A DNA stretch of 24,522 nt, from positions 1 through 24,522 of IMG/VR virus record IMGVR_UViG_3300034190_002949. One strand, given 5' to 3'. This document shows positions 8,673-15,144 of the stretch, piece after piece. The notes below the pieces were generated by a model, which saw only the letters and a program-made list of their open reading frames with translations, was not told where the DNA came from and did not search any database. The stretch is from a virus. Both the position numbers and the translations under genes were made by a program. Every line of letters begins with the position of its first letter. The stretch's first letter is position 1.

Positions 8673-9968
8673 ATGCCTTACAGATCACCGTATCGCCGCA
8701 GACCCTCAAGTGATTTAGCAGCCGACCCTGAGTTTCTCAAAGGAAGGGCGGCTGGTCTACTCGGTATACCCGGAGATATGATTAACTTGGTTGGCCGTGA
8801 TCTACCGGCAGCAATGACGCAAGATATGCCAGCAGATCGTCCTTCACTGATTGGTGGTCCGTACCAAGCTGGACCACCAATAAAAAGAGACAATACGCCA
8901 TTACCACCATTCTCTGAGCGTGTTGGTACCAGTGACTATATTGCAAAACAAATGGGCGCTGACCCTAATTCATTAAAGACTCAAGCTGGAATATTAGCCG
9001 GGTTAAATCCAGCATCGTTATTAAAGGCTGCACCATTATTAGCTACAAAATTAAGTAAAGGCTCTGGATTGCTAGATGATGCAACTCGGCTAAAAAGAGC
9101 AAAAGACATGGGATTTAATGTAGATCAAACTCAATATCATGGCACTCATGCAAAAAATATAAATAAGTTTGATGATAGTTATATCGGCAACCGCGATGAA
9201 GGGTTTTTTGGTAGAGGTCATTATTTTACAACCGAGTCTGGTGAAGCATCGTATTATGGTCCTAATGTTGGTGAATACTTTACTAGAGGTAAAATATTAG
9301 ATTTATCCCCAAATAAAACAAATTCTGATTTTTTGTTAGAAGACAAAAAATATTTTAAATTTTGGACAAAAGAATTAGACAAGTTAGATATGTTAGACGA
9401 GCCTACACAAAAAGGTTTAAAAACAATTAACAAGATAGATGACTATGTGGACACAAATGTAAAAGTAATGAAAGGAAAGAACTCTAATGGCACCGATGGA
9501 TTTACCGCCAGTGTAAAACACCCAACAAGAAAACCGTATGTATTTAAAGATGCTAACGGTAAAAAAAGAAGTATTGATGAAACTTTGGACTCACCCTTAT
9601 TTAACAGAGGTGACGGCGTGGAGTTTTACGAAACAAAAGAAAAGGCAATAAAAGCATTAAAAAATAGAATTATTTATGAGGCTGAACACTTTGGTGAATT
9701 AAAAACAGTTTATCCGGATGTAGGAAATATTTTATACAGCTTGTCCGATTACATTAGAGTAGGTGGTAAAGGTGCTGCTGAACTTACAAAACAAGCAAAA
9801 AAAGCTGGTTATGATGGAATTAGGGTTGGCGATGAAACCGTTATATTTGATCCAAAAAACATTCGATCTAAAGATGCTGTATTTGATCCTAAAAAAACAG
9901 ATTCATCAGATTTAACGTCAAATCTTTTAGGCCAAAGTAAACCACCAATGAGATCATTATTGGCCTAG
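8673..9968 (+). CDS. ejection-type protein with C-terminal ADP-ribosyltransferase domain (ART-PolyVal-like)
   Basis: A 431-residue protein. Residues 1-115 resemble the N-termini of phage internal proteins (RAAGLLGIPGDMINLVGRDLP). The remainder looks like an ADP-ribosyltransferase of the H-Y-E class: YHGTHAKNINKFD with His156, FFGRGHYFTT with Tyr184, and a final block YDGIRVGDETVIFDP with Glu388 as candidate catalytic acid, followed by the KNIRS..A.FDP ending familiar from the polyvalent-protein ART family. The gap between Tyr184 and Glu388 is long and AT-rich (about residues 205-345), suggesting an insertion. It would transfer ADP-ribose from NAD+ to a host target, perhaps on entry as T4 Alt does. 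Activity and target are not shown. Confidence 0.72.
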   Translation: MPYRSPYRRRPSSDLAADPEFLKGRAAGLLGIPGDMINLVGRDLPAAMTQDMPADRPSLIGGPYQAGPPIKRDNTPLPPFSERVGTSDYIAKQMGADPNSLKTQAGILAGLNPASLLKAAPLLATKLSKGSGLLDDATRLKRAKDMGFNVDQTQYHGTHAKNINKFDDSYIGNRDEGFFGRGHYFTTESGEASYYGPNVGEYFTRGKILDLSPNKTNSDFLLEDKKYFKFWTKELDKLDMLDEPTQKGLKTINKIDDYVDTNVKVMKGKNSNGTDGFTASVKHPTRKPYVFKDANGKKRSIDETLDSPLFNRGDGVEFYETKEKAIKALKNRIIYEAEHFGELKTVYPDVGNILYSLSDYIRVGGKGAAELTKQAKKAGYDGIRVGDETVIFDPKNIRSKDAVFDPKKTDSSDLTSNLLGQSKPPMRSLLA

Positions 9969-9971
9969 TCA

Positions 9972-10322
9972 ATGGATGACATAATCAACCTAATCAACCA
10001 GGTGGGTTTTCCAGTAGCTTCCGCACTGGGCCTTGGATTCTTTATCTGGAAACTTATAAACCGAATTATTGATGGTATGGAAGCCAAGATTGATGTCGTT
10101 GACGAAAAGGTTGACGCATCACTTAATGCTATGGAGGAGCGTTTATCATCTAAGTTAGACAGTCAATACGGCATTATCGTCAGTTTAATAGATAGATGTC
10201 GCCAGATAGACCAATCGTTAATAAGAAACGATGTCATGCTTAAAACACTTTTAAAAGTACCAGAACTGATAGATACCTATGACATTACAAAAGCAGAAAA
10301 GAAAGATCAGAGACACGATTAG
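9972..10322 (+). CDS. single-span membrane protein, holin-like (UviB/BhlA-like topology)
   Basis: A 116-residue protein with one hydrophobic helix near the N-terminus (about residues 10-30, VGFPVASALGLGFFIWKLI) followed by a long charged coiled coil (about 34-70) and a mostly helical tail. The VGFPVA opening and helix-plus-coil layout recall UviB/BhlA-type bacteriocin-release holins. It starts three bases after the ART gene and its end overlaps the csgF start by 44 bases, so it belongs to the same transcript. It could be a further lysis factor or an inner-membrane partner of the curli genes. I considered CsgE and rejected it, since CsgE is a secreted soluble protein. Confidence 0.6.
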   Translation: MDDIINLINQVGFPVASALGLGFFIWKLINRIIDGMEAKIDVVDEKVDASLNAMEERLSSKLDSQYGIIVSLIDRCRQIDQSLIRNDVMLKTLLKVPELIDTYDITKAEKKDQRHD

Positions 10323-10749
10323 ATTAATCGCATTTCTGCTGTTAGCAAACAGCAGTAATGCCGATGAATTATTATTCAAATTTAAAAGCCCAAGTTTCTC
10401 AGGAGTAAACAGCAGCAGTCATTACCTAACAATCGAGAATCAAGAAAACACCAGAAAGAACGCCATACGAGAAAAGATTGAATCCGATGCTGATGATTTA
10501 GCAAGAGCACAGCAGAATACAACACTAGCTCGGTTTATTCGTAATTTTGAATCAAGAGTTTATGCACAACTATCAAGGCAATTAGTAGATCAGTTATTTG
10601 GTGAGAATCCGAGCACGGAAGGTAAATTAGAGTTAGAAGGCAATTTAATAGAATACATAGCAGAAGCAGATAAAATTACATTGACAATTACTGATGAGAA
10701 TGGCGACACAACAACTATTACGGTTCCTACTGCTTCTTTCACTTTCTAG
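10279..10749 (+). CDS. csgF: CsgF-like curli assembly protein
   Basis: A 156-residue protein. An N-terminal signal peptide (basic KQKRKIRDTIR, then LIAFLLLANSSNA) precedes a mature start ELLFKFKSPSFSG that aligns well with E. coli CsgF (MTFQFRNPNFGG), the part that inserts into the CsgG pore. The middle (TLARFIRNFESRVYAQLSRQ) and the end (LTITDENGDTTTITVP) match CsgF's helix and C-terminal strands. CsgF works at the outer membrane, where it binds the CsgG channel and helps anchor nucleation of curli amyloid. The ATG at 10279 lies within the preceding gene; no closer ATG exists. The 3' end overlaps csgG by 56 bases. Confidence 0.85.
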   Translation: MTLQKQKRKIRDTIRLIAFLLLANSSNADELLFKFKSPSFSGVNSSSHYLTIENQENTRKNAIREKIESDADDLARAQQNTTLARFIRNFESRVYAQLSRQLVDQLFGENPSTEGKLELEGNLIEYIAEADKITLTITDENGDTTTITVPTASFTF

Positions 10750-11503
10750 TTGTGCAGTTAATTATAGTGATCTACAAAAAGATGGATTACCATATATTGT
10801 AATAAACGAAGCATCGGTGATTCAGCTTCAATCCGAAGAATTGAAGGCTGTACCACCAGCCAAAAGAAAACCAGTCATCGCCGTTTATGCGAACAGTCTG
10901 CAAGACCTAACCGGGCAAAGAAAATCCAATGGCCAGTTTGCATTGTTCTCGACAGCAATCACACAAGCGCCAGAGGCGTACTTAATTAGAGCCTTAAAAC
11001 ACACTGCTAATGGAAAATTCTATCAAGTAGTAGAGAGAGTCGGTTTAGACAGTTTAACCAAGGAAAGGCAATTAATACGCTCTACAAGGGATAACTTTGA
11101 CGAGGAGAGCAAGGTACAACCTCTTTTGTTGGCTGGACTGTTAATTCAAGGAGGCGTGTTATCTCTAGATACTAGCGTAAAGAGCGGGGGTCTTGGCGGC
11201 AGAATATTAGGTATCTCGTCAAGCAAGCAATGGCGAGAAGATACGATCACCGTGTCATTGAGGCTGGTATCGGTTTCTACTGGTGAAGTGTTGATTGAGA
11301 CATTAACCAGTAAAACCGTTTTATCGGTTTCGTTATCACAGGATGTGTTTCGCTTTATTAGCCAGGGCAGTCAACTATTGGAACTTGAGGGTGGGGTAAC
11401 TGAGAACGAGAGCACTTCAATTGCTCTACAAAGAGCAATTGAAAGTGCGGTACATGAAATAACTTTAATCGGTGTAGATAGAGGATACTGGGAGTATGAA
11501 TAA
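10694..11503 (+). CDS. csgG: CsgG-family outer-membrane secretion channel lipoprotein
   Basis: A 269-residue protein with a lipoprotein signal (LLRFLLLLSLSSC, lipobox Cys20). The body follows CsgG closely: TGQ...FSTA, then VKSGGLGGRILGISSSKQWR, VSLRLVSVSTGEVL, SKTVLS, DVFRFI, and the ending IGVDRGYWEYE (E. coli: DGIDRGLWDLQ). CsgG forms a nonameric beta-barrel that exports unfolded curlin subunits. In the constriction loop the phenylalanine equivalent to E. coli Phe56 is kept (ALFSTA), but Asn55 is replaced by Leu and the Tyr51 region is altered and one residue longer. A second possible start is ATG 10700. No CsgE gene is present in the window, so gating may differ. Confidence 0.93.
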   Translation: MRMATQQLLRFLLLLSLSSCAVNYSDLQKDGLPYIVINEASVIQLQSEELKAVPPAKRKPVIAVYANSLQDLTGQRKSNGQFALFSTAITQAPEAYLIRALKHTANGKFYQVVERVGLDSLTKERQLIRSTRDNFDEESKVQPLLLAGLLIQGGVLSLDTSVKSGGLGGRILGISSSKQWREDTITVSLRLVSVSTGEVLIETLTSKTVLSVSLSQDVFRFISQGSQLLELEGGVTENESTSIALQRAIESAVHEITLIGVDRGYWEYE

Positions 11504-12212
11504 ATTATTTTTAGGTATATTTTTAATATTGATAATATCGTTAGCCTACGCTGACGATAACGAGATATTCGTAGATCAAGTAGGTGCTACAGCAAATATT
11601 GATCTTGAGCAATTGGGATCAGGAAATATTATTGGTGGTATTAATGCACAAGCCGGGAACATGACGGCGTTAGATTTAGACGGAACGTCCATGACGTTAG
11701 ATATAAATCAGATCGGTAACAGTAATAAATTCTTTGGCGATATGTATGCTGACAGTTATACAGGTTTCTTTGAGTTTGATGGCGACTCAAATACATTCAC
11801 ATCGAAGATGGATCCAACGAATGCGTTTGGTGCTGATAACTCAAACGTAAACGTTGATATTACAGGTGGAAGTAATACGTTCACTTTGGATTTAGCAACA
11901 ACAGCATTAGCCAGTAGTACCGATTTAGATTGGATTGTGCAAGGTGACAGCAATCAAATTGATGCAGACATCAATTATGATAGCGGCACCAATTACATGA
12001 ACGTAGACGGTGATTCTAATAATATTAATTTTGTAGGATCAGGTGCAGCACAAGGATATTTTCACATAGAGCATGACGGCGACTCAAGGACATTTGACAT
12101 TGATCAAATTACAACATTGGATAGTAGCTATCTCAAGATTCTGTCTAACGGCAATAATGGTACTTTCTGTATCCAGCAAGACGATGCCTCAGGAACTTCC
12201 CTTGGATGTTGA
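11496..12212 (+). CDS. curlin-repeat secreted protein (CsgA/CsgB-like)
   Basis: A 238-residue protein with a clear signal peptide (MNKLFLGIFLILIISLAYA). The mature part is acidic and built of about eight curlin-type units of roughly 20-28 residues around the core hydrophobic-x-hydrophobic-x-G-x-S-N-x-hydrophobic-x-hydrophobic, for example LDINQIGNSNKFFGDM, FEFDGDSNTFTSKM, VDITGGSNTFTLDL, WIVQGDSNQIDADI and MNVDGDSNNINFVG. Such units stack as a beta-solenoid in curli amyloid. The C-terminus contains two cysteines (FCIQQDDASGTSLGC). It overlaps csgG by 8 bases, so it is the probable CsgG substrate. Whether it acts as fibre subunit, nucleator or soluble adhesin cannot be told from sequence. Confidence 0.82.
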   Translation: MNKLFLGIFLILIISLAYADDNEIFVDQVGATANIDLEQLGSGNIIGGINAQAGNMTALDLDGTSMTLDINQIGNSNKFFGDMYADSYTGFFEFDGDSNTFTSKMDPTNAFGADNSNVNVDITGGSNTFTLDLATTALASSTDLDWIVQGDSNQIDADINYDSGTNYMNVDGDSNNINFVGSGAAQGYFHIEHDGDSRTFDIDQITTLDSSYLKILSNGNNGTFCIQQDDASGTSLGC

Positions 12213-13230
12213 TATTGGAAGTATCACAGAGTTAAGAGGGAACACCAGAGTAGTAAGAGATAAGCCCTATGAGAGCGTTATAGACTTCTCTCTTAACTCT
12301 ATGGATCGCTTAGAGACGGCTAATGGACGAATGGGCGTTACGTTCCGGGATGAGACAACTATAAGACTCACACAGCATAGTGAGGTTGTTGTAGATGAAT
12401 TTGTATTCGATCCTGACCCAAGCAAGTCATCAATGGCTCTTAATTTTATTAAAGGCACTGGACGGTTTATATCCAGCAAAAAACCACGCATACCAAAAGA
12501 TAATATCTCGATACGCACTAATGCAGCCACGATCGGTATTCGTGGTACCGATTTTACTTTAACTGTAAAAGAGACCGGAGAGACGCTTGTAATACTTTTA
12601 CCGGATGAAACCGGTGAAGCAAGTGGCGAAATAACTGTCAATACGGCTCTGGGCCAAGTTATTTTAAATAAACCTTATGAATCTACGACAGTAATGAATT
12701 TTGAGTCTACCCCAACGCCATCGGTAATATTAGACCTTACTCTGAGCATGATTGATAACATGCTCATAGTAAATCCACCTCAAGAAAAAGAATCTACTGT
12801 TAATGAAACTAATACGAATGCAGTCAATATATTAGATGTTGATTTTTTAGAGTTTGACGAATTAGAGCAAGACGAATTAAAAGAAGATGACCTGGAATAT
12901 ACCGAGTTAGATATTAACTATTTGGATGTTAATTTTTTAGAAGATTTATTGGATGTAATTGTAGATGTAGATGAATTAAAAAAAGCTGAAAAATCATTAG
13001 CTTCTGATGGAGTAAGAGGTACCGCAATCGGTTTTGATTCAGAAACTCAGATTAATACTTTTGTTAATGATAATGAGGTAAAATTAATTCGCCAGGTACA
13101 AGATACAATTCAAATAACAAATAGTAAAAGTGATTCAGTATCGATTACAATGGAGCAAGAAGGGAAAATTAATAAGATAGATATTAATGGTGGGTCATCA
13201 TCCACTATTAATATCAAACAAGGGAGCTAA
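12073..13230 (+). CDS. FecR-domain secreted protein with 5-residue leucine repeats and curlin-like tail
   Basis: A 385-residue reading frame. Residues about 49-163 are a FecR domain (GSITELRGNTRVVR, MGVTFRDETTIRLT, NAATIGIRGTDF). Residues 254-293 carry leucine every fifth position in an acidic setting. The last 40 residues (SITMEQEGKINKIDI, then STINIKQGS) resemble curlin repeats. The start is uncertain: ATG 12073, ATG 12157 and ATG 12184 are in frame, and TTG 12100 has AAGGA nine bases upstream and would give a signal peptide (IKLQHWIVAISRFCLTAIMVLSV). Any of these overlaps the curlin gene. FecR domains usually serve as periplasmic sensors or peptidoglycan/surface modules; here an anchoring or nucleating role for the amyloid is my inference. 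Confidence 0.75.
   Translation: MTATQGHLTLIKLQHWIVAISRFCLTAIMVLSVSSKTMPQELPLDVDIGSITELRGNTRVVRDKPYESVIDFSLNSMDRLETANGRMGVTFRDETTIRLTQHSEVVVDEFVFDPDPSKSSMALNFIKGTGRFISSKKPRIPKDNISIRTNAATIGIRGTDFTLTVKETGETLVILLPDETGEASGEITVNTALGQVILNKPYESTTVMNFESTPTPSVILDLTLSMIDNMLIVNPPQEKESTVNETNTNAVNILDVDFLEFDELEQDELKEDDLEYTELDINYLDVNFLEDLLDVIVDVDELKKAEKSLASDGVRGTAIGFDSETQINTFVNDNEVKLIRQVQDTIQITNSKSDSVSITMEQEGKINKIDINGGSSSTINIKQGS
12832..12951 (+). repeat. eight-unit 5-residue leucine repeat within the FecR protein
   Basis: Leucines occur at residues 254, 259, 264, 269, 274, 279, 284 and 289, exactly five apart. The unit is roughly L-(D/E)-x-(D/N)-(F/E/Y), for example LEFDE, LEQDE, LDINY, LDVNF. The period matches that of pentapeptide-repeat beta-helices, though the usual A-(D/N)-L-x-x register is not followed exactly. 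Confidence 0.75.
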
Positions 13231-13233
13231 AAG

Positions 13234-13250
13234 TTATACAAAAGTTATAC
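13234..13250 (+). repeat. left arm-type repeat (candidate integrase arm site)
   Basis: The 17-mer TTATACAAAAGTTATAC is identical to one at 13514-13530 on the other side of the tRNA-like core. Here it is part of a tandem 11-bp repeat AAGTTATACAA (13231-13241 and 13242-13252). Direct repeats flanking the core of attP are the usual arm-binding sites of tyrosine integrases. Confidence 0.65.
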
Positions 13251-13370
13251 AAATTTTTCCTTTTTTTTACAATAATGCATCATATTTATATTATTTTATA
13301 ATACTCAAGATACTCTATAAGCCCCTAGATAAGCTAATATAACTAATATGATTACGCTATACTCATAAAA

Positions 13371-13433
13371 GACATGGACTTAAAATCCGTTGTCCGAAAG
13401 GACGTGCCGGTTCGAGTCCGGCTCTGGGCACCA
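13371..13433 (+). other. attP core: 3' half of tRNA-Leu(UAA)
   Basis: From the anticodon arm to CCA the sequence folds as a class II tRNA: anticodon stem ATGGA/TCCGT (13374-13378 and 13386-13390) with loop CTTAAAA and anticodon TAA at 13381-13383, a variable-arm hairpin GTCC-GAAA-GGAC, T-arm GCCGG-TTCGAGT-CCGGC (13406-13422), acceptor 3' strand TCTGGGC, discriminator A and CCA. No D-arm or matching acceptor 5' strand (GCCCAGA) is present upstream, so it is not a complete gene. Phages that integrate into the 3' end of a tRNA carry exactly such a segment to restore the gene after insertion. The true crossover boundaries cannot be read without attB. Confidence 0.85.
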
Positions 13434-13459
13434 TGATAAGTAGTTGATTTAATTATATT

Positions 13460-13507
13460 AAACCTCTTTGTTGATTTTCTTTGGAAGATTAGGGAAGGGG
13501 TTTTTTT
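13460..13507 (+). terminator. candidate intrinsic terminator downstream of the tRNA segment
   Basis: A 9-bp stem AAACCTCTT (13460-13468) with AAGGGGTTT (13495-13503), one G-U pair, encloses 26 bases that can form a small inner hairpin (TTTTC-TTTG-GAAGA), and is followed by a T-run. In the integrated state it would terminate the restored host tRNA; in the free phage it would separate the FecR transcript from int. Confidence 0.5.
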
Positions 13508-13513
13508 GTGGAA

Positions 13514-13530
13514 TTATACAAAAGTTATAC
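13514..13530 (+). repeat. right arm-type repeat (candidate integrase arm site)
   Basis: Exact second copy of the 17-mer found at 13234-13250, about 80 bases downstream of the tRNA core and 58 bases before the integrase start. Confidence 0.65.
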
Positions 13531-13588
13531 ACTTTTTTTGATGTTTAGTTTATATTTATGATAATAATATTATTTTTATGGGGCAATT

Positions 13589-14722
13589 ATGAATATAAAA
13601 CCGAAAAAAGTTGTGATAAGAAAACAAACTTATTATTTAGTAAGGTGCAACAAGAAAAAAATTGGTTTGAAAATACATAAATATTTCAAAACTTCACGCG
13701 AAGCAAAAAAATATATTGAAGAATTAAAAATTAAGATAAGAGATAACAAGCCAATACCAGAAAAGCTAAAAAACAACGTAACTTTTAATCAAGCCGTTAA
13801 TTGGATTATTAAGAATCCAAAATCATTAAACGTTAATGGTGAAAAATCAGAATACCAAATCAATCGGTATTTAGCTGGATATCGTATTTTATTAGATTAT
13901 CATTGGGGTGGTATTCCGATAAAAACATTTACCACTGATGATGTTACTAATCGTTTATATGAAATAGGGCAAGAACGTAATTGGAGCAGTAAAACCAAAT
14001 ACGATTATCAAACGTTTTTAGATGTACTGTTTAAAATTGCATTACAGCAAAAATGGTGTCTGATAAATCCTATTGATGACATGAATCGTAGTCGTTCAAT
14101 CAATCAACGTAAGCGATTAATTACGCACAATGAATTTGATGCTCTGCTCCAAGCTGCGCATCAAATAGCAAAAGATAAAGAACATTTAGAAACTAAAGGT
14201 TGGGTCTGGCAGTTTACGCCATTGTACTTAGAAATCTTATGGCAGACAGGTGCCAGAAGAAATGAGATTGCTATGCTTACCTGGGATCGAATTGCATTTG
14301 ACGATGACGGTGCTGAGATATTCTTAAAAGATACAAAGAATAATGAGGACCGATATATTTATGTATCTAAAAAAACAGCATTAAAACTAAAAACACAACA
14401 GGCATTGTTCCCTGGTTCAAGAGTATTTCCTCCAGCACCTAGAGCAAAAGAATGGGCAAATAGTTTTACTGGCAAATTTGAAATGATAAAGAGGGCGGCT
14501 GGATTAGATAAACCTGACCCAGTATTTAACGAAAAGATTGTATTGCATCATTTTCGTCATGCCTGGGCCACATATATATTTGAGAAGGGCGCTAATGTTG
14601 ATGAAGTCAAATCTTTTGGCGGTTGGAAAAATACCAATATGCTTGATCGGTATATGAAACCACAACAGAAAAGAGCCAAGAGTTTATCTAAAAAAATGTT
14701 TAGTCAGAGCCCAACCACATAA
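13589..14722 (+). CDS. int: tyrosine-family site-specific integrase
   Basis: A 377-residue recombinase. The basic, Lys-rich N-terminus (residues 1-60) would bind arm sites, a SAM-like core-binding domain spans about 65-165, and the catalytic domain follows. The active-site set is visible: Arg223 (TGARRNEI), a Lys in the beta-hairpin (KDTKN, about 248-250), His320/Arg323 (HHFRHAWAT), Trp346 (FGGW) and the nucleophile Tyr355 (MLDRYM). It lies directly beside a tRNA-Leu attP segment, so it should integrate the phage into that tRNA gene. Its 3' end overlaps the convergent gene by 23 bases. The 5' part is more AT-rich than neighbouring structural genes. Confidence 0.96.
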   Translation: MNIKPKKVVIRKQTYYLVRCNKKKIGLKIHKYFKTSREAKKYIEELKIKIRDNKPIPEKLKNNVTFNQAVNWIIKNPKSLNVNGEKSEYQINRYLAGYRILLDYHWGGIPIKTFTTDDVTNRLYEIGQERNWSSKTKYDYQTFLDVLFKIALQQKWCLINPIDDMNRSRSINQRKRLITHNEFDALLQAAHQIAKDKEHLETKGWVWQFTPLYLEILWQTGARRNEIAMLTWDRIAFDDDGAEIFLKDTKNNEDRYIYVSKKTALKLKTQQALFPGSRVFPPAPRAKEWANSFTGKFEMIKRAAGLDKPDPVFNEKIVLHHFRHAWATYIFEKGANVDEVKSFGGWKNTNMLDRYMKPQQKRAKSLSKKMFSQSPTT

Positions 14723-15014
14723 AGTAACGTGATGGACTAATCAATAAAGCCGATCGCGCCTCTGGATCGCTCCCAGATCGTTTTTCCATAATAACATTCG
14801 ATTCCATCAATCCATTCTCATAGCGTCGTCTTGCTTCGTTTCGCAACGAAGGAAGCGATGCATGAAGATTGGGATATTTTTCATAAAACTTTCTTAGTGT
14901 CATGAGGTCTTGAGGTATTTCTTGCATATCTTTTCCCTTAATTAGTTTTTGGTTTATTCCGTTAAAATGCTTATCAAATTTAGCAATCCAGTTTTTTATA
15001 ATTGGGGTATCCAT
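14700..15014 (-). CDS. hypothetical protein at the end of the early leftward operon
   Basis: A 104-residue protein, basic overall, with helical segments (IKNWIAKFDKHFNGINQKL, DLMTLRKFYEKYPNLHASL, NEARRRYENG). It overlaps the 54-residue gene upstream by 35 bases and the integrase end by 23 bases. The ribosome site is weak, so expression would rely on coupling. No recognised family. The position next to int could suit an excisionase, but it has no clear winged-helix or MerR-like motif and that idea is not supported by sequence. Confidence 0.5.
   Translation of the reverse strand: MDTPIIKNWIAKFDKHFNGINQKLIKGKDMQEIPQDLMTLRKFYEKYPNLHASLPSLRNEARRRYENGLMESNVIMEKRSGSDPEARSALLISPSRYFMWLGSD
14761..14785 (+). 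terminator. weak candidate terminator downstream of int
   Basis: A short stem TCTGG (14761-14765) with CCAGA (14773-14777), loop of seven, is followed after TCG by five T. It lies inside the convergent 104-codon gene, so it may be chance. Confidence 0.3.
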
Positions 15015-15144
15015 CGTTCACCATTTCGCAGTAATGTATTTTATTTTTCATGTAATCTTTGTAATCTTCGTTAGACGCCCACATATATATCGCCAACACT
15101 GTAACCAGCATCAAAGACATTTTTAAATTATTAAATCTATCCAT
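14980..15144 (-). CDS. small membrane-anchored phage protein (54 residues)
   Basis: A 54-residue frame beginning with an ATGGATAG overlap on the stop of the nuclease gene, with GGAG upstream. An N-terminal hydrophobic segment (SLMLVTVLAIYMWA) is followed by a charged region and the ending HYCEMVNDGYPNYKKLDC. The YC-x-M-V...Y-P-x-Y...C pattern is one I recognise from small conserved phage proteins encoded beside recombination nucleases. One N-terminal inner-membrane anchor with the Cys-containing tail outside is likely. Function unknown. Confidence 0.65.
   Translation of the reverse strand: MDRFNNLKMSLMLVTVLAIYMWASNEDYKDYMKNKIHYCEMVNDGYPNYKKLDC

Larger units (their letters stand above)
13231..13588. 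other. non-coding attachment region between the FecR gene and the integrase
   Basis: This AT-rich stretch has no convincing gene. It contains a tandem 11-bp repeat at 13231-13252, a T-rich stretch at 13254-13268, the 3' half of a tRNA-Leu gene, a hairpin with a U-tract and a second copy of the 17-bp repeat. Together these form a typical attP layout: a core flanked by arm sites and adjacent to int. A ribosome site for int (GGGGC, about 13579-13583) lies at its end. Confidence 0.8.

Noticed and set aside
9972-10322. CsgE
   Set aside because: The protein has an N-terminal membrane helix and a coiled coil, not a cleaved signal and the compact CsgE fold; no CsgE motif is seen.
11715-11720. GGTAAC half-site as an operator
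   Set aside because: Single half inside the curlin gene with no partner at the right spacing; likewise the one at 23180-23185 in the nuclease gene.
13371-13433. Complete tRNA-Leu gene
   Set aside because: Only the anticodon arm to CCA is present. No D-arm or acceptor 5' strand lies upstream at the right distance.
13231-13530. CRISPR array
   Set aside because: The repeats are only two or three copies around attP without regular spacers, and no cas genes occur; the Cas4-like nuclease belongs to the recombination operon.
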